Assembly: GCF_002150685.1 (NCBI RefSeq)
Contig: NZ_MSSW01000042.1
Span: 1-64,000 of the forward strand
Length of the DNA: 64,000 bases
Source of the DNA: Algoriphagus antarcticus
GTDB taxonomy: Bacteria > Bacteroidota > Bacteroidia > Cytophagales > Cyclobacteriaceae
Reading direction: 5' to 3'
Both the position numbers and the translations under genes were made by a program. Positions 19,638 to 29,029 of this stretch are shown here, one piece after another; the stretch's first letter is position 1, and each line of letters begins with the position of its first letter. Below the pieces are notes generated by a model. The model was given only the letters and a program-made list of their open reading frames with translations. It was not told the origin of the DNA and made no database searches.

Positions 19638-21539
19638 ATGAAACATATCTGGAAATTATTCGCCCTCTTTATTCTGTTTTCCTGTGAGTCTTCAAAATTT
19701 GATTCGGAGGTTTTCTTGCCAAAGCTTTTTGGAGATGGGATGGTCGTGCAGCGTGAGGCAGCTATTTCCGTTTGGGGAAAAGGCATTCCCGGTGAAAATG
19801 TTCGGGTAAGCTTGGCAGACGCGGTAACTAGTGCAACTGTAGACGCAGATAGTACATGGATTTTGAAGCTGCCAAATTTATCCGCAGGAGGTCCTTTTGT
19901 ATTGGAGATAAATCAGCAAATCTTCAATGATGTCTATGTCGGTGATGTATGGGTAGCAGGTGGTCAGTCCAACATGGAATGGAGGCTGAAATCTCAGGTT
20001 ATCGGAGCAGAAAAGGAATTTGCTGAGGGAGGAAATCCTCAGATCCGATTTTTCAAAGTCCCCAATTCTTACAGTGCTGTAAAGTTGGACGATGTGGTAG
20101 GAGGTGAGTGGAAAGTAGCTGATTCAGTGAATATGAAGGATTTCTCGGCGATTGCTTGGTTTTTTGCGAAGCGAAATAATAAAGAAAAGAATGTTCCAGT
20201 GGGAATCATAGAGGCCAACTGGGGAGGGACGCCCGTAGAAGGCTGGACTGATGCCGAGATCCTAGCGGAAATGGAAGGGTCGTTTAAGGAGCAAGCTAAG
20301 GATGTCGTTGAGAACAATCAAAGTTGGGATGCCAAACTAAAAGAGAATGAGTCGAATCGCCAATTGCGCGATTCCTTGGTGAGCAAACCGGATTCTCTTG
20401 CAGCATTGCAAGTTGCTGCGATTTCATATGATGATTCGAATTGGAGAAAAATTAATCTGCCTCAAGCCAATCCTCTCCAGCATATCGCTTGGGCTCGTAA
20501 AAAATTCAAACTTACAAATACAGATAATGTAAGCCTCCACTTGCCAAATATCGAGCAAATGGCCTATGTGTATGTGAATGGGAAACTGTTGCATTACAAA
20601 GATTGGGGTAAAACTTTGCCGGAGATGGAAATCCCGGCGGAAATGCTGGTCAAAGGAACTAATGTCTTGACTGTGCGCGCGATAAATACTTGGAATAATC
20701 AGCCAACTATAGGGAAGTCAGAGGAAATGTATTTGCTACAGTCAGATGAGAAAACATCGCTTGAGGGAACGTGGAGCTATTCTAATTCGACTGTAGAGCC
20801 ACAACTTCCAAAAGTAGAATGGTATAACTGGATGCCGGGAATGATGTACAATGCCATGATTGTTCCGATTACCAACTATACGATCAAAGGTGCAATTTGG
20901 TATCAGGGAGAAAGTAATGCTGGTCGTCACGAAGAATACAAAGAACTATTCTCTACGATGATTACCAACTGGAGAGCTGATTGGGGGTTGGGTGATTTCC
21001 CTTTTCTTTTTGTACAGCTAGCTAATTTCATGGAGAGAAAAGATGTACAGCCGGAAAGTAATTGGGCATTTTTGAGAGAGGCTCAGAATCAGATTCTAGA
21101 ACTTCCAAAAACTGGAATGGTGACGATCATCGACATAGGAGAAGAAGCAGATATTCACCCTAGGAACAAAAAAGATGTGGGAGAGCGACTTTGGCTACAG
21201 GCTAGAAAAGTTGCGTACGGAGAGAAAAACCTAGCTTCTGGGCCACAGTTTGACTCACTTTCTCGACAAGGAAATGAGTTGATAGTTAAGTTTAAGTCCG
21301 CAGGTGAAGGGCTAAAGCTGAAAGAAGGGGACGCAGTAAAAGGGTTTATTGTTGCTAAGGAGGATGCAGATTTTCAACAAGTGGCAGGCTCAATTGTAGA
21401 TAAGGAAACGGTGAAGATTATGCTTCCAGAAGGAATAGAGACCGGGGAAATCCGCTATGCCTGGGCAGACAATCCTGAGGTGAATCTGGTAAATAACCTG
21501 GACTTACCTGCTGAGCCATTCAGGGCTAAGTTTGAGTGA
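19638..21539 (+). CDS. Sialate O-acetylesterase-like lipoprotein (SASA domain)
   Basis: A 633-residue carbohydrate esterase with a lipobox-like signal (ALFILFSC), so probably lipid-anchored. The SASA/SGNH catalytic elements are visible: the nucleophile block VWVAGGQSNMEW (about residue 115), the WYQGESNAGRH block, and the C-terminal Asp/His block around IGEEADIHPRNKKDVGERL. A beta-sandwich insertion lies between. Family members remove O-acetyl groups from sialic acids, but many Bacteroidota copies act on acetylated xylan or other plant sugars. The xylose operon and GH9 remnant upstream favour a hemicellulose substrate here. Substrate is inferred only from context. Confidence 0.8.
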   Translation: MKHIWKLFALFILFSCESSKFDSEVFLPKLFGDGMVVQREAAISVWGKGIPGENVRVSLADAVTSATVDADSTWILKLPNLSAGGPFVLEINQQIFNDVYVGDVWVAGGQSNMEWRLKSQVIGAEKEFAEGGNPQIRFFKVPNSYSAVKLDDVVGGEWKVADSVNMKDFSAIAWFFAKRNNKEKNVPVGIIEANWGGTPVEGWTDAEILAEMEGSFKEQAKDVVENNQSWDAKLKENESNRQLRDSLVSKPDSLAALQVAAISYDDSNWRKINLPQANPLQHIAWARKKFKLTNTDNVSLHLPNIEQMAYVYVNGKLLHYKDWGKTLPEMEIPAEMLVKGTNVLTVRAINTWNNQPTIGKSEEMYLLQSDEKTSLEGTWSYSNSTVEPQLPKVEWYNWMPGMMYNAMIVPITNYTIKGAIWYQGESNAGRHEEYKELFSTMITNWRADWGLGDFPFLFVQLANFMERKDVQPESNWAFLREAQNQILELPKTGMVTIIDIGEEADIHPRNKKDVGERLWLQARKVAYGEKNLASGPQFDSLSRQGNELIVKFKSAGEGLKLKEGDAVKGFIVAKEDADFQQVAGSIVDKETVKIMLPEGIETGEIRYAWADNPEVNLVNNLDLPAEPFRAKFE

Positions 21540-21767
21540 AGCTAAAAAAAAATGAAATTTTAATATATGACTATTCGCTATGTTGCCACTAGTCTTATTT
21601 TCTTTTCGGGCTGGATGACCGATGACGGAAGACCGAAGTAAACCAGAATTCAAGGTGTCTTTGGATTTTCGATCCTATAAATTTTCTATTGGCAAGATTC
21701 CGTATAATCATATTAAGAAAATTCTCATGTTAACTCTTCGAAAATCTCCGAGCTCTTTGCGGTTCAA

Positions 21768-22835
21768 TCAATCAATTTTCCCCATGGATTCCTGCACCTG
21801 CAGCAGCTCATCCACTTTTTCCTGAAACTCAGGCTTAGCCGGGATTTTCACCACGTTCTCTAAGAAATCAATTGTGCTGAAAAGCACTCCTTCCCAATCT
21901 CCAGAGGTGATAGAACTTCCAATCACGTGGTCGCCAGAATTTGGAAATGCTTTTTCCCGCTTCATTGCTGCAGGGGTAGAAATCTGCTCAAACATTTCTT
22001 TCATCTTTGGTACTGAGACGACCATGTCTTGAGCTTTATTGTCTTTATAATAGTATGCTAAAAATAAGGGTTGCTCAATATTTTTGAACGTGTTTTCATT
22101 CATGTTGCTATACATGATGATCGCTAGACTTTCGTAACCGTTGATATGATAATCTTCTGACCAATACATGGCTTTTTCACCTTCACGCGGCTGATGAATC
22201 ATCTTCTTTTCCATCATCGTCATTTCCATTACTTTTTCCATCCATGGATTAAAGAATGCGCTCAATTTTTCACCATAATCCCGTATAGCGGGAGAATAAA
22301 CAACGACTGCTTTGATATCAGGTTGCTGGCTCGCCAGAAGCAAAGTCAATGCTCCCCCCATGGATGTGCCGACTACGATCACTTCATCCCCAAGACTTTT
22401 ACCTATTTGATAGGCTTCCCCAGCAGCATTGGCTAGCGCCTGTGGGCTCATGTATTCCATCCCGTTTTCCCGCTTGATACCATGCTCAGGCAAACGAGTT
22501 ACAAAGAGATTGGCTCCGAAATGAGCAGCAAGAAATCTGTGGACAGGGTCTCCTTCCATAGGGCTAGCTCCAAATCCGTGGATATAGACGATAGAGTATG
22601 GAGTCTTGCGCTTATTCAAACTATCCGCCCATACGATATAGGCTTCATTTCCCGGTTTCAGCCCTACTACAGAATCTTCTCGTTGGTGTAAGTATTCCTG
22701 CAATTCAGCCAGACGAGTCGGTATTTGGGGGAATTCTATGGCTATTTCTTGATCCTTGACCTTGGGGCCCAGCATATACACAATGGCAAGCACCATCGCT
22801 GCGGCAAACACTCCTAGCAGTATTTTTCTCAGCAT
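21768..22835 (-). CDS. Alpha/beta hydrolase, membrane-anchored or secreted
   Basis: This 355-residue serine hydrolase has a single N-terminal hydrophobic segment (LLGVFAAAMVLAIVYML) and a typical core. The oxyanion-hole region VYIHGFGASP is followed by the nucleophile elbow GTSMGGA near residue 156, a lid-like insertion rich in Met, and a C-terminal histidine in NSGDHVIG. The closest family types are monoacylglycerol lipase or carboxylesterase-like proteins. It stands alone on the minus strand, and the natural ester is unknown. Confidence 0.75.
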   Translation of the reverse strand: MLRKILLGVFAAAMVLAIVYMLGPKVKDQEIAIEFPQIPTRLAELQEYLHQREDSVVGLKPGNEAYIVWADSLNKRKTPYSIVYIHGFGASPMEGDPVHRFLAAHFGANLFVTRLPEHGIKRENGMEYMSPQALANAAGEAYQIGKSLGDEVIVVGTSMGGALTLLLASQQPDIKAVVVYSPAIRDYGEKLSAFFNPWMEKVMEMTMMEKKMIHQPREGEKAMYWSEDYHINGYESLAIIMYSNMNENTFKNIEQPLFLAYYYKDNKAQDMVVSVPKMKEMFEQISTPAAMKREKAFPNSGDHVIGSSITSGDWEGVLFSTIDFLENVVKIPAKPEFQEKVDELLQVQESMGKID

Positions 22836-22990
22836 AAGATCAGTTGGTTATAAGTAGCGGTAGTGTTGTTTGAAAAATTCATAAAAGTGTAAAATTTAAA
22901 ACTAATTAAACAGTAAAATTTAATCAAATCTAAACATCAATTTCGACCGAAATGCGTTAATTCGTATTAATAATTCTTAAACCAACATTT

Positions 22991-23560
22991 ATGAAACATG
23001 TTATCCTTGTATTCTTATTGCTATTAAGTAGCCAATTACTGATGGCTCAAGAAACAGAACCTGAACTGGCAACTCGGTCTATTTATGCAGAACTGGGTGG
23101 AGCTGGCTTACCTTACAGTTTTAACTATGATTTTCGCTTTGATAAAACCAGAATGGACTCTTGGGGCATGAGAGTTGGTTTTGGTGGCTATGCATTGGAT
23201 AGAAATTCGTTTTATTCTCTTCCTGTAATGGTGAATAAATTATACGGAAAAGGAAATCATTTTTTTGAAATGGGTTTTGGTGCGACTTTCGTTGCTTTTA
23301 AAAATAATAACTTTTATGAGAGTTGCTATTTTGATCAGAATGGCACTTATATCTGTAATAGTTATAATCAAACTAACTCTGGGACAGCCTTCATTTTAGA
23401 AATAGACGGATCTCCATCTGTAATGGGAGTCTTGAATTTTGGCTATAGAAGAATGCCAACTGATGGCGGTTTTATGTGGAAAGTAAATTTGAATCCGATC
23501 TTTAATAACAATGGGTTTTGGCCATTGTTTGCGGGAGTTGGTCTTGGATATGCTTTTTAG
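22991..23560 (+). CDS. Small outer-membrane beta-barrel-like protein of unknown function
   Basis: A 189-residue protein with a clear signal peptide (MKHVILVFLLLLSSQLLMAQ). The mature part alternates aromatic and glycine-rich strands (GMRVGFGGYAL, FFEMGFGATFVAF) and ends LFAGVGLGYAF with a C-terminal Phe, typical of outer-membrane barrels. No family name can be given. It is monocistronic after an AT-rich upstream region. Confidence 0.6.
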   Translation: MKHVILVFLLLLSSQLLMAQETEPELATRSIYAELGGAGLPYSFNYDFRFDKTRMDSWGMRVGFGGYALDRNSFYSLPVMVNKLYGKGNHFFEMGFGATFVAFKNNNFYESCYFDQNGTYICNSYNQTNSGTAFILEIDGSPSVMGVLNFGYRRMPTDGGFMWKVNLNPIFNNNGFWPLFAGVGLGYAF

Positions 23561-23743
23561 CAGTTAATCCTTAGTATTGAGACATTAGACTTAAGATTTT
23601 AGATCCTTTGGAATAATTCAGTGTTACAAATCCTGAAATATTTCAAAGGATTTTTTATAGGCGTTTTCTACTATAAGATTTTACCAACACTGCTGAGTTG
23701 GTTAAAATGTGATAAAGGTCTGGCTGAAATCTCATATCTGAAA

Positions 23744-24070
23744 TCACTTATCGGCAACCGAAAAATCATAATCCCGCTCTACTCGACAAATCCGGGTTTT
23801 ATAAGCTGAATACCATTTTTCCCTTCCCATTCTTTGGGCAAGTAGGTGATCAGTCTGTTGCTTCCAGTTTCGAATTGCATCTAAACTTGACCAATAACTG
23901 ACTGTGATTCCTAAACCATCACGTACACTTTCATGCCCAAGATATCCATCTTGCGCTTCAGCCAATCTTACCATTTCTACTGCTGTCTCGGCATAACCTT
24001 CCTCTATTTCAGTTCTGATATTCGAAAAAATAACTGCGTAGTAGGGAGGTCTTGGAGTGTCGGCGATCAT
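23744..24070 (-). CDS. ABM-family (antibiotic biosynthesis monooxygenase-like) protein
   Basis: A 108-residue protein of the dimeric alpha/beta ferredoxin-like fold. Typical elements are YAVIFSNIRTE at the start, MVRLAEAQDGYLGHESVRD in the middle, and YWSSLDAIRNWKQQTDH. Family members include small monooxygenases and many proteins of unknown chemistry. No quinone or polyketide pathway gene is adjacent. Confidence 0.75.
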   Translation of the reverse strand: MIADTPRPPYYAVIFSNIRTEIEEGYAETAVEMVRLAEAQDGYLGHESVRDGLGITVSYWSSLDAIRNWKQQTDHLLAQRMGREKWYSAYKTRICRVERDYDFSVADK

Positions 24071-24385
24071 TTTTTTAAATTTTAACTAAGGGTAAGTACA
24101 AAGAAAGCTGTCTTAGCTTTATCTGCTAAAGATGATTTGAATAAGGTGTGACTGTTCATTCAAATCTAATGAAATGAGGAATACTACAGTAATCGAAAAG
24201 TGTTGAATAAGAGATGAATTCCTCATTTCTACTTCAATTCTGTAGAATACATCGTCTTTTCAAATTGATTTAGATCAAGTAATAAAAAAGGAGAAACAGA
24301 GCCATTTAAATCTGCATAAGTTTGTGTGCAAGCAGATGTAGTTAGTATTATATATCAATATTTTATCTTGAAAAACTATCTGTTT
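24071..24385. other. Intergenic region upstream of the adhesin-like lipoprotein gene
   Basis: AT-rich spacer between divergent genes. It probably carries both promoters; no confident -7/-33 Bacteroidota promoter pair, hairpin or RNA was recognised. Confidence 0.4.
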
Positions 24386-25330
24386 ATGAAATTGAAACAA
24401 ATTAAATTTCGAAAATTAGCATTTGTTCTACTTTGGTTAACTTTTGCTTCTTTGGCATCTTGTGATTATGACCTTGAGTTAGTCCAGTCAGTTAATGAGG
24501 AATTCACAGGGATTTCTTCTGTTGAAATAGAGTCATCTTTTCTGGATGTGACTTATCAGGGAAATGTAAATGCCGAGTCAGTACAACTCCTTGGAGCTCT
24601 GGAGTCGAGCAGATCAGGAAAATATTCTATTGAGTATCGTGTGGAGCAGGATAAGCTGATCATCGAAGTGGAAAAACACGGCGGTGGCGGCGGAAATAGC
24701 CGTGGCTATCTCAACCTTACTGGCCCTGTATTGATGAATATAGATCTGGAAGCCGGTTCTGGGAATATTCAGATTCACCAAGTTACTTCTCAGAAATTTG
24801 AGTTTGATGGGGGATCTGGGAATGTGAGGCTATCAAGTATCAGTGCTCCCCTTATTGATTTGGAGTTGAGTTCTGGTATGATCGATGCTACACAGTTAAT
24901 AGGTAATGTAGAGTTGGAGATGTCATCGGGAAATGCCACTGTTTCAGATCTCGAAGGGAATATAAATGCAGTAGGATCTAGCGGAAGATTTAGTTTCAAT
25001 GAAATTAGCGGCAGGGTAAACAGTTCATTGAATTCAGGAAACGGAACTTTAAGCAGAGTTCAAGAAATTGGGAAATTGAAGGTTTCCTCTGGAAATTATA
25101 CAGCAGAAGATTCTAACCTAGGGCCTAATACAATATTTGAAGGTTCTTCAGGGAATTTTGATATTAAAACAAATTCCGATTTGAATGGTTTCAACTTTGA
25201 TTTGAAATCATCCAGTGGAAATCTAAGGGTAGGAGGAAGTACTTCTTCAGGCTCATTGAAGATTAATAACGGTTCTCCTTATACCGTGTCTGGTGTTGTC
25301 TCTAGTGGCAACATTCAAATAAGGAACTAG
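24386..25330 (+). CDS. GIN/DUF4097-like auto-adhesin lipoprotein
   Basis: The protein starts MKLKQIKFRKLAF and has a lipobox (TFASLASC), giving about 314 residues. The upstream frame to 24326 adds 20 residues before the signal peptide and is unlikely. The mature part is a repetitive beta-structure with recurrent SSGN/GSGN turns (AGSGNIQI, GGSGNVRL, MSSGNATV, SSGNYTAE). This is the pattern of the putative auto-transporter adhesin head GIN domain/DUF4097, predicted to form a right-handed beta-helix. It probably sits on a membrane surface. Its partner is unknown. Confidence 0.7.
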   Translation: MKLKQIKFRKLAFVLLWLTFASLASCDYDLELVQSVNEEFTGISSVEIESSFLDVTYQGNVNAESVQLLGALESSRSGKYSIEYRVEQDKLIIEVEKHGGGGGNSRGYLNLTGPVLMNIDLEAGSGNIQIHQVTSQKFEFDGGSGNVRLSSISAPLIDLELSSGMIDATQLIGNVELEMSSGNATVSDLEGNINAVGSSGRFSFNEISGRVNSSLNSGNGTLSRVQEIGKLKVSSGNYTAEDSNLGPNTIFEGSSGNFDIKTNSDLNGFNFDLKSSSGNLRVGGSTSSGSLKINNGSPYTVSGVVSSGNIQIRN

Positions 25331-25352
25331 TGAAAAATTGTTTAAATCACCC

Positions 25353-25379
25353 AAAACCTGGCTTCGGCCGGGTTTTTTT
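25353..25379 (+). terminator. Intrinsic terminator
   Basis: AACCTGGC-TTCG-GCCGGGTT with a UUCG-type tetraloop, followed by T7, 23 bases after the lipoprotein gene stop. Confidence 0.85.
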
Positions 25380-25389
25380 ATGTTTTTTT

Positions 25390-25426
25390 AAACCGCGGTG
25401 GTCGCTGAGGGTAACGCAGAGAAAAC
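25390..25426. repeat. Degenerate ACCGC...GTAACGCAGAG intergenic motif
   Basis: AACCGCGGTGGTCGCTGAGG then GTAACGCAGAG resembles the motif family seen again at 31411-31452 and 33009-33048 (AACCGCAAAG...). Confidence 0.4.
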
Positions 25427-25657
25427 AGATGGCACGATTGGGACGAAAGATTTTTCGCCATTATGAAATGCTGAAGACTACATTTTAACAGGTTCAAGTC
25501 ATGAGACTTGAACCAGGATGGGGCTCAATTTTCTATTCTAGACTATGAGCGTTATGAGACTCTATGTGGCGAAAAAAATGCGGTCAAAAAAATAAACTTC
25601 AATGTAGTCCGCGTTTCCAAAGACTTTTAATTTATGTTATCATCATCCATCGGTTTT

Positions 25658-26178
25658 GGCGAACTGGCATTTTCTCTATTGGCATCTTTTCGGCCAAAAT
25701 ACGGGAATCTATTCAATCATATTTTACCTCGGGTTGAAACCCGAGGCTAAAAAAAATGCCGTTCCTCTGGAACTTGGTTTTGGCAGAAAACTATAGGGTA
25801 GGAGCGTAACGGGATTATTTAATTCTAAAATGGCGAACTGGCATTTTCTCTATTGGCATCTTTTCAGCCAAAACACGGGAATCTATTCAATCATATTTTA
25901 CCTCGGGTTGAAACCCGAGGCTAAAAAAAATGCCGTTCCTCTGGAACTTGGTATTGGCAGAAAACTATAGGGTAGGAGCGTAACGGGATTATTTAATTCT
26001 AAAATGGCGAACTGGCATTTTTCCTTTTGACATCTTTTCGGCCAAAACACGGGAATCTATTCAATCATATTTTACCTCGGGTTGAAACCCGAGGCTAAAA
26101 AAAATGCCGTTCCTCTGGAACTTGGTATTGGCAGAAAACTATAGGGTAGGAGCGTAACGGGATTATTTAATTCTAAAA
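25658..26178. repeat. Three-copy 174-bp direct tandem repeat
   Basis: Units start at 25658, 25832 and 26006 (period exactly 174) with few differences. Each begins GGCGAACTGGCATTTT and ends TTTAATTCTAAAA. Each holds the palindrome CCTCGGGTTGAAACCCGAGG (25727-25746, 25901-25920, 26075-26094) and GTTCCTCTGGAAC. The hairpin lacks a T-run on either strand, so it is not a standard terminator. The last unit contains the TAG stop codon of the minus-strand STN/surface-repeat gene. No open frame spans the array. Confidence 0.9.
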
Positions 26179-27942
26179 AATAACCTGAATCCCACCGGTA
26201 ATCCCACCATAACTCCGGTAGATGCGTGTTGATGTGGTTTTGTCTAAAATATTCCAGCCATTGGTAAAATCTTCCTGACCCGGATCCAAGAATGCAAAAT
26301 TAAGGCTTGGGCCTGCGAAAATGCGAAAATGGTTGCCAAATTGGTAACCGGGGAAAAGTCGAAAAGATTGGAGATGATTTGATATTTCTTGAAAATCACT
26401 GGCAGAGAGGCTTAAAAATTCTGTGTCTAGAGAGAATTTGGAGTCTGGAATCAAGTGAATCCCAAATCCAGCCTCTATTCCAATAGGAGTGTCAACATCT
26501 CTAAGATTATAGGCAACTCCCAGAATTCCATACATTTTTCTACCTCCTGACCTAAAAGCGAAATGAGTAAATCCCGACTCATCAAAGGAAAGTCCTAAAT
26601 TCTTCTCTCCATTTTTGATAAAGTTCAAAAGACCAAGCGGGTTGTCATTTTCCTCTGCAATATTGATCAGCGATAATTGAAATCCTTTGACTTTTTTAGC
26701 TCGGTTGACAATGGCAGAGACTTGATGATTTACAGAATCACCCACTATATTGGAAATTCCTGCCAATTGAAAGCCTGCTGATTTTGTGGCATGATTAGTT
26801 ATACCTGCAAGCTGAAAATGATTGGAATTCTTCGCGTGGTTAACAATTCCGGCTATCTGTACATCAGCATCATTGTTCACTTGATTCACTATTCCACCAA
26901 TCTGAAGGCCTTCTGCATTTTCTCGCACATGATTGTAAATACCTCCAACTTGCAAGCCATCTATATTTCTGTACACCGAATTGTAAATTCCTCCTACCTG
27001 AACTCCTTTGGACCCACCGCCTACTAAGTTGAAAATACCAGCAGCTTGCACAGATTTCACATCTCTTTTATTTATGTTGAAGATTCCCGCCAGTTCCATT
27101 CCTTCGATTCCGGCAGTATAGCCACCTATTAGGTTTAGGGAAAATTTGCTTATAGTTTGACTGCTAAACATACCTTTGGAACTCAGTCCAGGGATCAGGG
27201 ACATTTGAAATGGGCTTTCCGCAAAGAAATTTCCTACGTTTATTCCTTGTAGTCTTTGTCTGAAACCAATGAACGCCCTTCCTAAGAAACTATCTTCCAA
27301 TGCTCTAGTTGTGCTGTCTTCAGGTAAGTAGCGGAACCTCCGATTTTCCTTCTCTACGACAATATCCACAGTAGGCAAAAGCAAAAAGGTAGTATCTCTA
27401 TAATTCTCCTTGCTCAGCTTGAGCCAAATAGATGAGTCTAATTTCTTATACTTCAATTTGAAATACCCCTTATCATCTGTGAGCGTGGAAGCAAGGCTAT
27501 TTTTGTCATAGATACTGGCTTGGCTCACAACTTCATTGGTTCGGACATTTTTGATATAACCTTTTACTGTTATCGTTTTAAATCTTGTGTCCATATCAGC
27601 ATCCAGATCAAGTTTTTCCGGTGCATAGCGGATGATGATGTAGCCTGGCAGCTCTTTGTATTCATATTCACTGCCAAGTTCTTTCAGGAGAAAATCGCCT
27701 ATGGTACCGGAGAATCTTTCTGTATCCAAGGTTTTATCCAGTTCCAGAAGTGTGCTTTCATAAGAAAAATAGAAGGCATTTTGAGCAGAAAGCGTATCCA
27801 GCATTTGACGAAGATTGAGTTCGTCATCTCTTTGGATTTGAATTTTCTTCTCAAGCATCATTTGCGAAAATCCATTGACCGAATTGATCAAAAAAATTAA
27901 GAGTAGGATAGAACCCTGAAAAAGTACTTTAGAGTTGAGCAT
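26173..27942 (-). CDS. STN + carboxypeptidase-regulatory + LA_2272-type surface repeat protein
   Basis: A 589-residue exported protein. After the signal peptide comes an STN-like secretin/TonB short domain (about 35-110; LRQMLDTLSAQNAFYFSYES). A carboxypeptidase-regulatory beta-sandwich follows (about 125-200; VKGYIKNVRTNEVVSQASIYD). Then about nine 15-16-residue repeats run from about residue 275 (consensus hydrophobic-Q-hydrophobic-x-G-I-x-N-x-V), and a C-terminal barrel-like part (YGILGVAYNLRD) ends in Phe. In FecR systems the STN domain normally sits on a TonB-dependent receptor and contacts FecR. Here it sits on a surface-repeat protein directly downstream of fecR. I infer a signalling or signal-responsive role. 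Confidence 0.75.
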   Translation of the reverse strand: MLNSKVLFQGSILLLIFLINSVNGFSQMMLEKKIQIQRDDELNLRQMLDTLSAQNAFYFSYESTLLELDKTLDTERFSGTIGDFLLKELGSEYEYKELPGYIIIRYAPEKLDLDADMDTRFKTITVKGYIKNVRTNEVVSQASIYDKNSLASTLTDDKGYFKLKYKKLDSSIWLKLSKENYRDTTFLLLPTVDIVVEKENRRFRYLPEDSTTRALEDSFLGRAFIGFRQRLQGINVGNFFAESPFQMSLIPGLSSKGMFSSQTISKFSLNLIGGYTAGIEGMELAGIFNINKRDVKSVQAAGIFNLVGGGSKGVQVGGIYNSVYRNIDGLQVGGIYNHVRENAEGLQIGGIVNQVNNDADVQIAGIVNHAKNSNHFQLAGITNHATKSAGFQLAGISNIVGDSVNHQVSAIVNRAKKVKGFQLSLINIAEENDNPLGLLNFIKNGEKNLGLSFDESGFTHFAFRSGGRKMYGILGVAYNLRDVDTPIGIEAGFGIHLIPDSKFSLDTEFLSLSASDFQEISNHLQSFRLFPGYQFGNHFRIFAGPSLNFAFLDPGQEDFTNGWNILDKTTSTRIYRSYGGITGGIQVIF

Positions 27943-27990
27943 TTAAGTCAATATATTAAAAACAGGAATGATGATTCAATTTAACAAAGT

Positions 27991-28021
27991 AAGGACTATG
28001 ATTTTTTCAACCATAGTCCTT
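27991..28021 (-). terminator. Hairpin between fecR and the STN-repeat gene
   Basis: AAGGACTATG...CATAGTCCTT is a perfect 10-bp stem with an 11-base loop. It has only a weak T tail on the minus strand, so it may act as an attenuator lowering expression of the downstream gene. Confidence 0.5.
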
Positions 28022-28042
28022 TATTCTCTAGAAAGTAACTTA

Positions 28043-29026
28043 TTACTCGATGATAATCTTTCCGCCACGTTGAGTAATTTTCAAATTCAAAGTTTCTCGA
28101 ATCACTTCAAGATTCTCACTGAGTAAGCCATATTCCAAAGTCGTAGTGATGGGCAGTGTCCTCAATTCCACTTTGGCAATTTCGATGTTAGCATCGTAGG
28201 CTTCATTGAGCGTTGCCACCAACTCTTCCAATGGAATCCGATCAGCCTGAAATTTCTTGCTGACGTAATAATTGTAAAGCTTATTTGTTTGTAAAGTCTT
28301 TACCATTTCACCAGTATTTTGATTAATGCTGAGTTTTTCGTCTGGCTTAAGTATCTCTTTTCTGCCTTCAATTTCTACTTGTACAGAACCTGTCACCACG
28401 ATCACTTCTGTAGTATTCTCATAGGTTTTTACATGAAAACTTGTTCCCAAAACTGTTATTTGAGCCCGATCTGACTGGATTACAAAAGGCTTTGCTTCAT
28501 TTCTTTTTACGTCAAAGAATGCCTCTCCATATTCTAAACTCACTTTCCTTTCATTTGCGAAAAGCTTCTGAGAATAGGTTACCTTCGTATTTCTATTCAA
28601 CGTAATATCCGTACCATCCAGCAGCTGTACTTCCATATGCGTGCTTTCTGACTGGAGTTCAACTGAGCTAAAATAGGCTCTGCCAGACTGAGGTAGAAAA
28701 GCCGAATAAACCCATGCTGATACAACTATTAATGTGATTGCCGCCGCCACTCTGAACCAGTTGCTTCGCAAAAAGCGCTGATTCTGTTGCGGGTTATTTG
28801 CTATTTTTTTATCTCTAAGAGTTGTGAATTTCTGCCAAGCTTGGTTTTCATCCATGTCGCTTTTTTCCAAGAGAACATTACTGGAATCCCAAATCCATTT
28901 TATCTCTTCGAATTGCTTTTGATTCGCGGCATCACTGGCAATCCATTCTTGTACAGCTTTGGTCTCCTCTGAATCACTTTCCTGAAGCAAATATTTGATC
29001 AATTTTTCTTCGTTCATGGTTTCCAT
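28043..29026 (-). CDS. FecR-family anti-sigma factor
   Basis: A 327-residue single-pass membrane anti-sigma factor. The cytoplasmic N-terminus starts with acidic helices (LIKYLLQESDSEETKAVQEW), the membrane helix is near residue 92-108 (VAAAITLIVVSAWVYSAF), and the periplasmic FecR domain shows LDGTDITLNRNTKVTYSQ and VLGTSFHVKTY. The C-terminal part (ELVATLNEAYDANIEIA) is a DUF4974-like domain. It begins 3 bases after the sigma gene stop, so the pair is co-transcribed. It should hold the sigma factor until a signal arrives from an outer-membrane STN protein. Confidence 0.9.
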   Translation of the reverse strand: METMNEEKLIKYLLQESDSEETKAVQEWIASDAANQKQFEEIKWIWDSSNVLLEKSDMDENQAWQKFTTLRDKKIANNPQQNQRFLRSNWFRVAAAITLIVVSAWVYSAFLPQSGRAYFSSVELQSESTHMEVQLLDGTDITLNRNTKVTYSQKLFANERKVSLEYGEAFFDVKRNEAKPFVIQSDRAQITVLGTSFHVKTYENTTEVIVVTGSVQVEIEGRKEILKPDEKLSINQNTGEMVKTLQTNKLYNYYVSKKFQADRIPLEELVATLNEAYDANIEIAKVELRTLPITTTLEYGLLSENLEVIRETLNLKITQRGGKIIIE

Positions 29027-29029
29027 AGC

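Noticed and set aside
19484..19687. 67-residue open frame upstream of the esterase gene
   Set aside because: No signal, no family resemblance, overlaps the esterase start in another frame; likely chance.
24326..24385. Upstream start of the adhesin-like lipoprotein
   Set aside because: It would place 20 residues before the lipobox signal; ATG 24386 gives a normal signal peptide.
25658..26178. CRISPR-like array
   Set aside because: The repeats are 174 bp, contiguous and without unique spacers; no cas genes are present.
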